A stretch of 64,000 bases of DNA from Acidiphilium acidophilum (GTDB lineage Bacteria > Pseudomonadota > Alphaproteobacteria > Acetobacterales > Acetobacteraceae). Shown piece by piece: positions 10,701-18,356 of this stretch. Every line of letters begins with the position of its first letter. The first letter of the stretch is position 1. The DNA lies in the NCBI RefSeq assembly GCF_033842475.1, contig NZ_JAWXYB010000018.1:310001-374000 (forward strand), read 5' to 3'. Below the pieces are notes generated by a model that ran no database searches, was not told where the DNA came from, and saw only the letters and a list, made by a program, of their open reading frames with translations. The translations under genes were made by a program, and so were the position numbers.

Positions 10701-11223
10701 CGTGCAACTGGCCGGATCGGCGCGGCCCGATCTGTTTCTGCTCGATCTGACCATGCCGGATTGCGACGGGATTACGCTCGCCGGCCGGTTGCGGGAGGCG
10801 GGGCATGCGGCGACGCCGATGGTGCTGATTTCGGCGGATGCCAGCGAGGTGGCGCGGCTGCGGCCCGATCCCGCGCCGTTCGATGCGGTGATGGTCAAGC
10901 CGGTGGATTTGCGCGACCTGATCGATGAGATCGGGCGGTTGCTCGGTCTTGCTTGGTCGGATGAGGTGGTGCCGGGGGTGGTACCAGGGGCGGTGCCGGA
11001 GCGCGTGGCTGTGCCGCTGGAGCGGCTGGCGCCCTATGCCGGGGAGTTGCGGCGGCTTGCCGAGATCGGGTTCGTGCGGCCGCTGCGCGAACGGCTCGAC
11101 GAGATTGCCGCCGCCGATCCGGGGCTGGCACCGGGACTCGCGGATTTGCGGGGATTGCTCGATGCGTTCCGGTTGCCCGAACTGATCGCGGCACTCGCCG
11201 ATCTCGATCGGGATGCGGCATGA
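7792..11223 (+). CDS. NCS1-type permease fused to hybrid histidine kinase (transporter-linked sensor)
   Basis: A 1143-residue membrane sensor. Residues about 25-505 form an NCS1 (purine-cytosine permease-like) module close to the free permease at 12214: both share DLLTRGAGFGYLGST, LIYASFTFIFF, QIGEQ-DYLRF and INVTNAY-GS--WSNFFSRL. A cysteine-rich module follows (C516, C519, C531, C538, C541, C542, C548, C552). Then come two further hydrophobic stretches, a kinase with H-box histidine H699 (ISHELRSPLN), an ATPase domain with DTGPGIA, a receiver domain with phosphoacceptor D985, and a helical C-terminal tail. By analogy with CbrA, the transporter module probably senses substrate or flux. The stop overlaps the regulator start. 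The start could also be the ATG at 7831. Confidence 0.92.
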   Translation: MTAADGPEGWRALMGKGRLVALRQRITAPRRSYNQWVANETMEDYALRFTAVGARRFSAGRVADTAFGATAFLALEAIGGAITLRYGFANAMPAILAAGLIIALTAGPIALVAARAGVDIDLLTRGAGFGYLGSTVTSLIYASFTFIFFAIEASILSGMLGYCLGVPAWLGYIVSACMVLPMVAFGITFISRFQWRTRGLWLALNFLPLVALLALAARGRVDLAPWVHYGARFDWLDFGAAVSVIVSLIVQIGEQVDYLRFLPPPGVGERAAWWRAVIIAGPGWVVPGIAKLMAGSLLAVLAVQAGAALGEAGQPVAMYRAAWGLVLPQGLAFLAIPLTVALVLVAQLKINVTNAYAGSIAWSNFFSRLTHRHPGRIVWVFFNVAIALLLMELGIYRAIEHILAFYAVLACSWVGAIFGDIAIAKPLGLAPRRIEFKRAHLFDLNPVGLGAMGLAVASGCAAMAGWLGPVAHAFSPILALVIAIGAAPAIAAATGGRFYLARKPRASWQGKGSLICSVCANAFEAADMAHCPVYAAPICSLCCTLEARCHDACKPQGRYGAQLSALVAPVLPDWVRRRLSPPVLRFAFVFAVAVLLLGGLLAALYQLASPADAGAAALLAHALWRAFFLLAIVAGVVAWLGVLGRESRAAAEAETAQQTGLLLAEIAAHRRTDAQLARARAAAESANLAKSRFVVGISHELRSPLNAILGYAQLLEIDPAIPEKRRHAVRVIRRSGEHLSGLIEGLMDIAKIEAGRIEIERREVRLHEFLSQIADMFSHQAAARGIGFVFDCPPTLPETVMTDPTRLRQILINLLSNAIKFTSVGEVRLAVRVPGQVAEFTVSDTGPGIAADQLARIFEPFERIAPRAGAAPPGIGLGLTITKLLAQILGGDVTVRSVPGQGSSFSVRLMLSHRSRGVAIAPPRRAVSGYRGVRRRILVTDDNATHRALLEDALTPLGFEVLAAPDAETCVQLAGSARPDLFLLDLTMPDCDGITLAGRLREAGHAATPMVLISADASEVARLRPDPAPFDAVMVKPVDLRDLIDEIGRLLGLAWSDEVVPGVVPGAVPERVAVPLERLAPYAGELRRLAEIGFVRPLRERLDEIAAADPGLAPGLADLRGLLDAFRLPELIAALADLDRDAA

Positions 11224-12110
11224 ATTTCCGCCCGACGATTCTGGTGGTCGACGACGATCCGGCGATGCTCGGGCTGCTCAGCGAGACGCTGGAGGCGGCG
11301 GGGTATAACGTGCTGGTCGCGTTGCAGGGGGAGATGGCGTTGAGCATCATCGACCGGATCACCCCGGATGCCGTGCTGCTCGATGCGATGCTGCCGGGGA
11401 TCGACGGGTTCGAGACCTGCCGGCGGATCAAGCAGCGCCCGGCCTGCGCGCTGGTGCCGGTGATTTTCATGACCGGGCTGGCCGAGACCAATCATGTGAT
11501 CGACGGGTTGCAGGCGGGCGGAGTGGATTACGTGACCAAGCCGGTGCGGCCCGACGAGGTCGCGGCGCGGCTCAAGGTGCATCTGGCCAATGCCGGGCTG
11601 ACCCGCAGCGTGCAGGCGGCGATGGATGCGGCGGGGCGGTTTTTACTGGCGTGCGACCGGAGCGGGCGGATTTTGTGGAGCACGCGCCAGGCGGCGAAAC
11701 TCGCCGGGCTCGGCACCGGCGAGCCGTTGCCGCCAGCGATTGCGGCGTGGCTTGCCGAGCGGATCGCGCGCGAGACCACGAGCGAGACGCAGATGCTCGA
11801 TCTGGCGGACCGGGTGGTCGAGATCGCGCTGCTCGGGCAGATCGGGACCGATGAATTCCTGTTGCGGATCACCCAGCAGGATGTCGAGGCGGATCTGGCG
11901 CGGTTGCGCGCCCATGCGGCGCTGACGCCGCGCGAGGCGGAGGTGCTGTTCTGGCTGGCGCGCGGCAAATCGAACCGGGATATCGGGACGATTTTGACGG
12001 TCAGCCCCCGCACGGTCGATAAACATCTTGAACAGATCTACGTGAAACTGGGCGTCGAGAACCGGGCTTCGGCGGTCTCGATTGCGATGCGCGCGCTGGG
12101 CTCTACGTAG
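11220..12110 (+). CDS. Two-component response regulator, receiver plus LuxR-type HTH
   Basis: Partner regulator of the preceding sensor kinase, with which it overlaps by 4 nt (ATGA). The 296-residue protein has a CheY-like receiver at residues 1-120 with acidic pocket DDD, phosphoacceptor D55 (LLDAMLPG) and conserved K107 (TKP). A middle region of about 100 residues (RSGRILWSTRQAA...) looks PAS-like but is unassigned. A LuxR/FixJ helix-turn-helix forms the C-terminus (LTPREAEVLFWLARGKSNRDI, TVDKHLEQIYVKLGV). It probably controls the adjacent amide, urea and permease genes. That target set is inferred from position only. Confidence 0.93.
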   Translation: MNFRPTILVVDDDPAMLGLLSETLEAAGYNVLVALQGEMALSIIDRITPDAVLLDAMLPGIDGFETCRRIKQRPACALVPVIFMTGLAETNHVIDGLQAGGVDYVTKPVRPDEVAARLKVHLANAGLTRSVQAAMDAAGRFLLACDRSGRILWSTRQAAKLAGLGTGEPLPPAIAAWLAERIARETTSETQMLDLADRVVEIALLGQIGTDEFLLRITQQDVEADLARLRAHAALTPREAEVLFWLARGKSNRDIGTILTVSPRTVDKHLEQIYVKLGVENRASAVSIAMRALGST

Positions 12111-12213
12111 TTTTACGCAGCACGGGGCGCGATTAGGCCCATTCCGCCGGATGGGCCGGGCATGGCCTGATCGATTTACTGAAAATTCATTTTATCGATC
12201 GAAAGGTGCAGCC

Positions 12214-13911
12214 ATGTCGATTACCTTGCCCGAAGGCGGGAGCGTGCCAAAGCCGGAAGGCGGCGCGGTACCAAAGAAGCGAAAGTTCAATCGCTTCGTC
12301 AATAATCCGGTCATCGAGGATTATTCGCTCCGCTATGCGCCGAAGAGTTTCCGGACCTGGTCGCAATATGCGGTGTTTTCCGCAGCGCTTGGCGGCATCG
12401 CCTATCTGGCCGATCAGGCGATCGGCGGATCGCTTGCGGTGCAGTACGGTTTCACCAATGCGTTTTACGGGATTCTCGCGGCGGCGACGGTGATTTTTCT
12501 CACCGGCATCCCGATTGCGTATTACTGCGCGAAATACAATGTCGACGTCGATCTGCTGACGCGCGGGGCGGGGTTCGGGTATCTCGGCTCGACGATCACC
12601 TCGGTGATCTATGCGAGTTTCACCTTCATTTTCTTCGCCCTCGAAGGCTCGATCATGGCGCAGGCCTTCCTGCTCTATTTCGGCCTGCCGTTGCCTTATG
12701 GCTATGCGCTCGCCTCGCTGCTGATTATTCCGCTGGTGGCGTTCGGGATGACGCTGCTGTCGAAATTGCAGGTCTGGACCCAGCCGGTCTGGCTGTTCCT
12801 GCTGTTCTCGCCGCCGATCGCGGTGCTCGCGGTCGATCCCCATGCGATCAGCCAGTGGACCAGCTTTGCCGGGTCTTCGCCTTCGGGCACCGCGTTCAAT
12901 CCGTTGCTGTTCGGTGCGGCGGCGGGCATCGCGCTGTCGTTGATCGCGCAGATCGGCGAGCAGGCGGATTATCTGCGGTTCATGCCGGACAAGACCAAGC
13001 AGAACTCGATCGGCTGGTGGCTCGCCGTGCTCGGCGCGGGTCCGGGCTGGGTTATTCTTGGTGCGGCCAAGCAGCTGATGGGGTCGTTTTTCGCCTCGGT
13101 CGCGTTCAACCACGGCACGCCGCTGGCCAAGGCGAACGAGCCGATCCAGATGTATCACGCCGGGTTCACCGCGATGTTCGGGGCCGGGATGGTCGCGATT
13201 TCGGTGGCGACCTTTTTTGTGGTGCTGTCGCAGATCAAGATCAACGTGACCAACGCCTATTCGGGTTCGCTCTCGTGGTCGAACTTCTTTTCGCGGCTGC
13301 TGCATGCCCATCCGGGGCGGATCGTGTATATTTTCCTCAACATCGGCATCTCGCTGACGCTGATGGAAGCCAACATGTTCAGCTTTCTCGGCAAGATCCT
13401 TGGCTTTTATTCCAACGTCGCGGTCGCCTGGATCGGCGCGGTGGTCGCTGACCTCGTGATCAACAAGCCGCTGCTCAAGCTCAGCCCGTCCTATATCGAG
13501 TTCAAGCGGGCGCATCTGTATAATTTCAACCCGGTCGGGTTCGGCTCGATGGTGATTGCCTCGATCATTTCGGTTGCGGCGTTCTTCGGATTGTTCGGCG
13601 CCTATGCGGCGGCGTTCTCGTCCTTCATCGCGCTCGGTGTCGCTTTCGTCGCCTCGCCGATCATCGCGATCGCGACCAAGGGCAAATACTATATCGCGCG
13701 GGAGGCGACCTATGCCGCCGGGGTCGATCACTCGACGCTGAACTGCGTGTCCTGCGGCTATGAATACGAAAAACAGGACATGACCTCCTGCCCGTTCCAT
13801 GCCGGAAGCATCTGCTCGCTCTGCTGCTCGCTCGACAGCGATTGCGGTGACATGTGCAAGCAGCCGCATGCGGCACCTGTGCTGTCATACGGCACGCCGC
13901 CGGTGGTGTAG
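12214..13911 (+). CDS. NCS1-type permease with C-terminal eight-cysteine module
   Basis: A 565-residue inner-membrane transporter of the nucleobase/cation symporter-1 superfamily, about 12 hydrophobic segments. It is a clear paralogue of the permease half of the sensor at 7792. The last 70 residues form a cytoplasm-sized tail with cysteines spaced C-x2-C-x11-C-x7-C-x2-C-C-x5-C-x3-C, exactly as in the kinase. The ATG at 12214 is preceded by a GAAAGG ribosome-binding site; the open frame extends further upstream without support. Substrate is not evident from sequence. The amidase and urease neighbours suggest an amide, urea or nitrogen heterocycle. Confidence 0.9.
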   Translation: MSITLPEGGSVPKPEGGAVPKKRKFNRFVNNPVIEDYSLRYAPKSFRTWSQYAVFSAALGGIAYLADQAIGGSLAVQYGFTNAFYGILAAATVIFLTGIPIAYYCAKYNVDVDLLTRGAGFGYLGSTITSVIYASFTFIFFALEGSIMAQAFLLYFGLPLPYGYALASLLIIPLVAFGMTLLSKLQVWTQPVWLFLLFSPPIAVLAVDPHAISQWTSFAGSSPSGTAFNPLLFGAAAGIALSLIAQIGEQADYLRFMPDKTKQNSIGWWLAVLGAGPGWVILGAAKQLMGSFFASVAFNHGTPLAKANEPIQMYHAGFTAMFGAGMVAISVATFFVVLSQIKINVTNAYSGSLSWSNFFSRLLHAHPGRIVYIFLNIGISLTLMEANMFSFLGKILGFYSNVAVAWIGAVVADLVINKPLLKLSPSYIEFKRAHLYNFNPVGFGSMVIASIISVAAFFGLFGAYAAAFSSFIALGVAFVASPIIAIATKGKYYIAREATYAAGVDHSTLNCVSCGYEYEKQDMTSCPFHAGSICSLCCSLDSDCGDMCKQPHAAPVLSYGTPPVV

Positions 13912-13933
13912 GCGGATCGACTGAATGAGGGGC

Positions 13934-13980
13934 GGGCCGGATGGCAGCATCCGGCCCGTTCACGTGACGGCACGTTTTTT
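13934..13980 (+). terminator. Probable terminator after the permease gene
   Basis: A strong hairpin GGGCCGGATG/CATCCGGCCC (13934-13957) is followed by a second small stem CGTG-ACGG-CACG that runs straight into TTTTTT. It separates the sensor-regulator-permease unit from the ABC transporter genes. Confidence 0.65.
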
Positions 13981-14040
13981 GCGTCACACGTTTCCTGCGA
14001 CGGCGGAAAAACCCATTGGTATCGAAATCGGGAGTGATGA

Positions 14041-14871
14041 ATGGCGAGAGTGATGAAGAGTCGATCCATCGTGGCGGTCGCGGTGGCGGCGTTGAGCCTC
14101 GCGGTTGCGGGCGCGCCTCGCGCACGGGCGGCGCTGCCGCCGGCAATGGCGAAGTCGAAGACCATCCGGTTCTGCAGTGCGATCAATCTGCCGCCGATGG
14201 AGTTCATGAGTCCGCAGACGAAACCCGAAGGCGTGGACATCGACCTTGGCGATGCGCTGGCGAAAAGCCTCGGGCTCAAGGCGGTGTATATCAATATGCC
14301 GTTCGCCGGGTTGATCCCCGCGCTGCTGGCGGATCATTGCGACGCGATCATTTCGCAGTTGTTCATCAAGAAATCCCGGCTCCAGGTGATCGACGAAATC
14401 CCCTATATGGTCTCGCACGAGGCGGTGCTGCTCAAACCCGGCGCGCCGAAAGTGCCCGACCTTGAGGCATTGTCGGGCAAGAAAGTGGCAACCGTGACCG
14501 GTACCACGGCGACGGTGCTGCTCGACAAGGCGAATGTCGCCCTGAAGGCGGCGGGCAAGCCGCCGATCGACATCGTGGCGTTTCCGGAAAACACCCAGGC
14601 CCTGCAGCAATTGCAGTTCGGCCAGGTCGCGGCTTATGGCGTCGCTTACGAGACGGCGCGTTATTACGTCCACAAGGTGCCCGGTCAGTTCGCGATGGGC
14701 GGACCGCCCTATTTCAAGATCGCAACCGGGATCGGCCTGCGCAAGAACGACACCGCGCTCAATCAGGCGCTGACGGGCGCACTCGCGACGCTGATGAAAA
14801 ACGGTACCTATGCGGCGATTTTCAAGAAGTGGGATCTCGGGATCGACATGATCAAGCCGGAAGGTGGCTGA
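14041..14871 (+). CDS. ABC importer periplasmic solute-binding protein, family 3
   Basis: Periplasmic receptor of a polar amino-acid-type ABC importer, 276 residues. It has a Sec signal peptide (charged MARVMKSR, hydrophobic core, cleavage near ARA-ALPPA) and the family 3 pattern PMEFMS...GVDIDLGDALAKSLG and GLIPALLADHCDAIIS. A GGAG ribosome-binding site precedes the ATG; an internal ATG four codons later would also keep the signal peptide. It is followed 6 nt later by its permease. The ligand cannot be read from sequence. Location beside amidase and urease genes hints at a nitrogenous ligand. Confidence 0.92.
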   Translation: MARVMKSRSIVAVAVAALSLAVAGAPRARAALPPAMAKSKTIRFCSAINLPPMEFMSPQTKPEGVDIDLGDALAKSLGLKAVYINMPFAGLIPALLADHCDAIISQLFIKKSRLQVIDEIPYMVSHEAVLLKPGAPKVPDLEALSGKKVATVTGTTATVLLDKANVALKAAGKPPIDIVAFPENTQALQQLQFGQVAAYGVAYETARYYVHKVPGQFAMGGPPYFKIATGIGLRKNDTALNQALTGALATLMKNGTYAAIFKKWDLGIDMIKPEGG

Positions 14872-14877
14872 GGGCCG

Positions 14878-15630
14878 ATGCATTTCGACTGGCCGTATTT
14901 CTGGCATCAGTTGCTGGAGCCTGACGGTGCGTTTCTGCAGGGGCTATGGCTGACCATTCTGATCAGCGTCGGCGGGCAGGTCATTGGTCTGGTGATCGGC
15001 CTGCCGATGGCGCTGGCCCGGCGTTCGGCTTCGGTGTTTCTGATGTGGCCCGCGCGGTTCTATATTTTTCTGATGCGCGGCACGCCGCTGCTGGTGCAGA
15101 TCGTGTTCATCTATACCGGTCTGGCGGCAGCCGGGATTTTGCGGTTTCATGATATCACTGCCGGGCCGTTCACCCTTTCGGGCAATGTGCAGGCGGGGAT
15201 TCTGGCGCTCGGGCTGAACGAGGGCGCCTATATGGCGGAGATTTTCCGCGCCGGGATCGATGCGGTGGATCGCGGCCAGACCGAGGCGGCGAAATCGCTC
15301 GGCATGGTGCCGGGACAGATCCTGCGGTTCGTGGTGCTGCCGCAGGCGTTGCGGATCATTTTGTTGCCGATCGGCAATCAGTTCAATATCATGCTGAAGA
15401 ATTCGACATTGGTGAGCGTGATCGGGGTTTCCGAGATGCTGCTGGTGACCGAAACGATCAACTCGGCGACCTTTCGTACCTTCGAGCTGTACTCGGTGCT
15501 GGCGCTGTATTTTCTGGCTCTGACGTCGATCTGGGGCGGGGTGATGCGCTATGTCGAATGGCGGATGGATCGCGGGGCCGTGCGCGGCGATGCGGCGGTG
15601 ATCGGTATGCTGCAGGGCGAGCACATCTGA
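14878..15630 (+). CDS. ABC importer permease, HisM/GlnP family
   Basis: Inner-membrane permease of 250 residues with about five membrane helices. It carries the amino-acid transporter EAA loop ([34 protein letters not shown]) and the [13 protein letters not shown] motif. Only one permease gene is present, so it probably works as a homodimer. It overlaps the ATPase gene by one base (TGATG), confirming a three-gene operon. Confidence 0.94.
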   Translation: MHFDWPYFWHQLLEPDGAFLQGLWLTILISVGGQVIGLVIGLPMALARRSASVFLMWPARFYIFLMRGTPLLVQIVFIYTGLAAAGILRFHDITAGPFTLSGNVQAGILALGLNEGAYMAEIFRAGIDAVDRGQTEAAKSLGMVPGQILRFVVLPQALRIILLPIGNQFNIMLKNSTLVSVIGVSEMLLVTETINSATFRTFELYSVLALYFLALTSIWGGVMRYVEWRMDRGAVRGDAAVIGMLQGEHI

Positions 15631-16394
15631 TGGCGGACGTGCTGGTGCAGGCGGAGAGGGTCGAGAAATTCTTTGGCCCGAACAAGATCCTCGATGGTGT
15701 CAGCTTCACCGTGACGCGGGGCGAAACCGTGGTGCTGATCGGCTCATCGGGCTCGGGCAAGACTACGTTGCTGCGCTGTATCAACCATCTGGAAAAGATC
15801 GAGGCGGGGCGGATCACGGTCAATGGTTTTCTGATCGGCTATCGGGACCGGCGCGGCGTGCTGATCGAGGATCGGGAGCGCAATATCGCGCGCCAGCGCC
15901 GCGATGTCGGCATGGTGTTCCAGCGGTTCAATCTGTTCGCCAATCTGAGCGTGCTCGACAACATCATTCTGGCGCCGATGCGGGTGCGCGGCGAAAGCCG
16001 GGAGGTGGCGACCGGACGAGCGATGCGGCTGCTCGCGCGGGTGGGGCTGGCCGAGAAGGCGCGCAGCTTTCCGGCCTCGCTCTCGGGCGGGCAGCAACAG
16101 CGCGTCGCGATCGCCCGCGCCCTTGCGATGGAACCGGCGGTGATGCTGTTCGACGAACCGACCAGCGCGCTCGACCCGGAAATGGTCGGCGAAGTGCTGG
16201 CCGTGATGCGCGGGCTCGCGCAGGACGGCATGACCATGATGATCGTGACCCACGAAATGGGCTTTGCGCGCCAGGTGGCGGACCGCATCATCGTGATGGA
16301 CCGGGGGCGCATCGTGGAGGACGGGCCGCCCGAACGATTGTTCAATGCTCCGGCCCACGCCAAGACCCGCGCCCTGCTCGCAGCACGGCATTGA
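15630..16394 (+). CDS. ABC importer ATPase, GlnQ/HisP family
   Basis: ATP-hydrolysing subunit of the importer, 254 residues. Walker [11 protein letters not shown]-loop VFQRFNLF, signature LSGGQQQR and Walker [12 protein letters not shown] are all intact, as is the switch His in VTHEMGF. The start at 15630 overlaps the permease stop. A longer open frame upstream lies inside the permease and is ignored. A 20-residue insertion after the Q-loop helix ([19 protein letters not shown]) is typical of the GltL/GlnQ group. Confidence 0.95.
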   Translation: MADVLVQAERVEKFFGPNKILDGVSFTVTRGETVVLIGSSGSGKTTLLRCINHLEKIEAGRITVNGFLIGYRDRRGVLIEDRERNIARQRRDVGMVFQRFNLFANLSVLDNIILAPMRVRGESREVATGRAMRLLARVGLAEKARSFPASLSGGQQQRVAIARALAMEPAVMLFDEPTSALDPEMVGEVLAVMRGLAQDGMTMMIVTHEMGFARQVADRIIVMDRGRIVEDGPPERLFNAPAHAKTRALLAARH

Positions 16395-16455
16395 TAGGCT
16401 GAGGTTGGATTTGAGGGGCGGTTTAGGAAGGCCAGGGGCTCTCCCTCCGGAGCCA

Positions 16456-16666
16456 TTCCAGCGATGAAGAGCATCGCTGGAACCTTCGGCTCCTCCGCCC
16501 CTGGACCCCGTTAAAGGCGGAGCCTTTAAAATCCATCAGTTTTAGGCAAGGGGAGGGCGACCCGGGCCAGATCATTGGAAAATCCGAGGCAGCGCCCTCC
16601 CCTTGCCTAAAACTAGCGGGTTCTAAGGGCTCCGCCCTTAGTGGGGGTCGAGGGGGCAAAGCCCCC
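16456..16666. repeat. Composite of five palindromes between the ABC operon and carD
   Basis: In order: TTCCAGCGATG/CATCGCTGGAA (16456-16482); TTAAAGGC-GGA-GCCTTTAA (16511-16529); a 21-bp inverted repeat with arms at 16539-16559 and 16593-16613 enclosing about 33 bp; CTAAGGGC-TCC-GCCCTTAG (16623-16641); GGGGGC-AAA-GCCCCC (16652-16666). It lies between convergent genes and differs from the R elements. It is probably a REP-like or decayed mobile sequence that may also terminate transcription both ways. Confidence 0.7.
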
Positions 16667-16674
16667 CGCCTTCC

Positions 16675-17541
16675 TTACTCGCTCTTCAAAAACAACAGCA
16701 GTTTATCGATGGCTTCCTGTTTGCCGAGGCCTTCGAGGGCGCCGTATTCGGCGGCGAGGCGTTCGAGGGCGGCTTCGAAGATCTGGCGTTCGGAGAAGCT
16801 CTGGTCGGGTTGGCCGGCGTTGCGGTGGAGGTCGCGCACGACTTCGGCGATCGCCATCGGGTCGCCGGAGTTGATTTTGGCTTCGTATTCCTGGGCGCGG
16901 CGGGACCACATGGTGCGTTTGACCCGGGCGCGGCCTTTGAGGGTGGCGAGCACCTCGTCGAACGATTTTTTGCTGGAGAGTTTGCGCAGGCCGGCGGTGC
17001 GGGCCTTGTTGACCGGCACCCGCAGGGTCATGCGGTTCTCATCGAAGGTGATGTGGATGAGTTCGAGTTTCTGGCCGGCGATTTCCTCGGCGGCGATGCG
17101 ATCGACCTTGCCGACGCCGTGGGTCGGGTAGACCACGTGATCGCCGGGTTTGAAGTTTTCCGCCTTGGCGATCGCGCGTTGTGGCAGCACCGGGCGGGGG
17201 CCGGGCGGCGGCATGGCATCGCGTTCGACCGCCGGTGCGGCGGCTTCGGCCTCGGGCGCGGGCATCTCGGGTTGATCGTCCGGCGGCTCGCTCTCGGGGG
17301 CGGGTTTCGCTGTGGGTTTGGCGGCGGTTTTTGAAGCGGCGGTCATGTCGGGGGAGGAGCCTTTTTTCGTTGCCGGCGGCGGAGCCGCGCTGTCGGGTCG
17401 GGTCGATTGAGGAGGGGCAGCGGATTTGGATCGGGCCGGTTTTGCCTTGGATTCGGAAGGAGTGGTTGACGTGTCGCCGGTTTTGCGCGACGCGCCCTTG
17501 CTGGCGGCGGCCGCGCGCGACCGCGGCTTGGTTTCGGTCAT
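16675..17541 (-). CDS. carD: CarD/CdnL-family RNA polymerase-binding regulator with long N-terminal extension
   Basis: Transcription factor that binds the RNA polymerase beta subunit and stabilises open promoter complexes. Residues about 130-288 form the CarD domain: FKPGDHVVYPTHGVGKVDRI, then the helical part with VKRTMWSRRAQEYEAKINSGD. The first 130 residues are a low-complexity Lys/Ala/Pro/Ser then acidic extension, making the protein (288 residues) much longer than the usual 160-170. The start at 17541 has a GGGG-type ribosome-binding site. An ATG four codons upstream (17553) is possible, and the open frame extends over fdxA without support. Confidence 0.9.
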   Translation of the reverse strand: MTETKPRSRAAAASKGASRKTGDTSTTPSESKAKPARSKSAAPPQSTRPDSAAPPPATKKGSSPDMTAASKTAAKPTAKPAPESEPPDDQPEMPAPEAEAAAPAVERDAMPPPGPRPVLPQRAIAKAENFKPGDHVVYPTHGVGKVDRIAAEEIAGQKLELIHITFDENRMTLRVPVNKARTAGLRKLSSKKSFDEVLATLKGRARVKRTMWSRRAQEYEAKINSGDPMAIAEVVRDLHRNAGQPDQSFSERQIFEAALERLAAEYGALEGLGKQEAIDKLLLFLKSE

Positions 17542-17665
17542 GATCAACCCCATCGAGATGCGGATGCGCCGCCGCGCGCCCATCGGCCGCGGCGCATCGA
17601 GCCCGCTGAATCTCATGATCATATCACAGAATTGCCGCGCCGGGAACGTCGGCCCGGCAGGCGGG

Positions 17666-17998
17666 TCAGGCGACGCCGGGTTCCGCGGAGAACAGGGCGG
17701 CTTTGCCGGGCTTGTCCTTCCATTCGTCGGCATCGTCCGGCGGGGTGCCCTTGCGGGTGATGTTGGGCCAGGCGATCGCGAAATCGCGGTTCTTTTCCAG
17801 CCAGGCGGCGGCCTTGTCGTCCGAATCCGGCACGATCGCTTCCGCCGGGCATTCCGGTTCGCAGACACCGCAATCGATGCATTCGTCCGGATGGATGACG
17901 AGCATGTTTTCGCCGACGTAGAAGCAGTCGACCGGGCAGACCTCGACGCAATCCATGAACTTGCACTTGATGCAGTTTTCGGTGACCACATAGGTCAT
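17666..17998 (-). CDS. fdxA: FdxA-type 7Fe ferredoxin
   Basis: Electron-transfer protein of 110 residues with two clusters. The first is built from [19 protein letters not shown], where the pattern suits a [3Fe-4S] cluster. The second is [12 protein letters not shown] for [4Fe-4S]. The N-terminus [13 protein letters not shown] and total length match FdxA of alphaproteobacteria. The ATG at 17998 has AGGAG 5 nt upstream, so it is preferred to the one at 18016. It lies between the S4 protein and carD on the same strand. Confidence 0.96.
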   Translation of the reverse strand: MTYVVTENCIKCKFMDCVEVCPVDCFYVGENMLVIHPDECIDCGVCEPECPAEAIVPDSDDKAAAWLEKNRDFAIAWPNITRKGTPPDDADEWKDKPGKAALFSAEPGVA

Positions 17999-18062
17999 CG
18001 GGCACTCCTGAGACAATTAAAACTTGATCGCGATATGCCCCCGCCCCGGCATTTACGCAAGA

Positions 18063-18356
18063 TTACGGCGCTTCCACGACCTCGTAGAGACCTTGCGCCT
18101 CGGCGGCGGGACCGCGGCGGAGACCCAGCGCGCGGACCCGGATGACCCGCACGTCGCGCGGCAGAGCGAGGGTGAGGACATCGCCGGGGCGGAGTTTCGC
18201 GTGGGGTTTTTCGGTGATCTGGCGGTTGATCCGCACGCATCCGGCGCCGATCAGGCTCGCGGCGATGCTGCGGGATTTGGCCAGCCGGGCGTGGAACATG
18301 AATTTGTCGAGCCGCTGCCAGCCGACATCCTCGGTGAGCGGGTCAGGAGGCTTCAC
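18063..18356 (-). CDS. S4-domain RNA-binding protein (HslR-like)
   Basis: Small RNA-binding protein of about 97 residues. The S4 domain is QRLDKFMFHARLAKSRSIAASLIGAGCVRINRQ followed by the strand KLRPGDVLTLAL. Family members such as Hsp15 rescue stalled 50S subunits carrying nascent chains. A GTG at 18356, overlapping the helicase stop by 14 nt, is the nearest canonical start and leaves about 20 residues before the domain. No good ribosome-binding site is seen, so the exact N-terminus is uncertain. Confidence 0.82.
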   Translation of the reverse strand: MKPPDPLTEDVGWQRLDKFMFHARLAKSRSIAASLIGAGCVRINRQITEKPHAKLRPGDVLTLALPRDVRVIRVRALGLRRGPAAEAQGLYEVVEAP

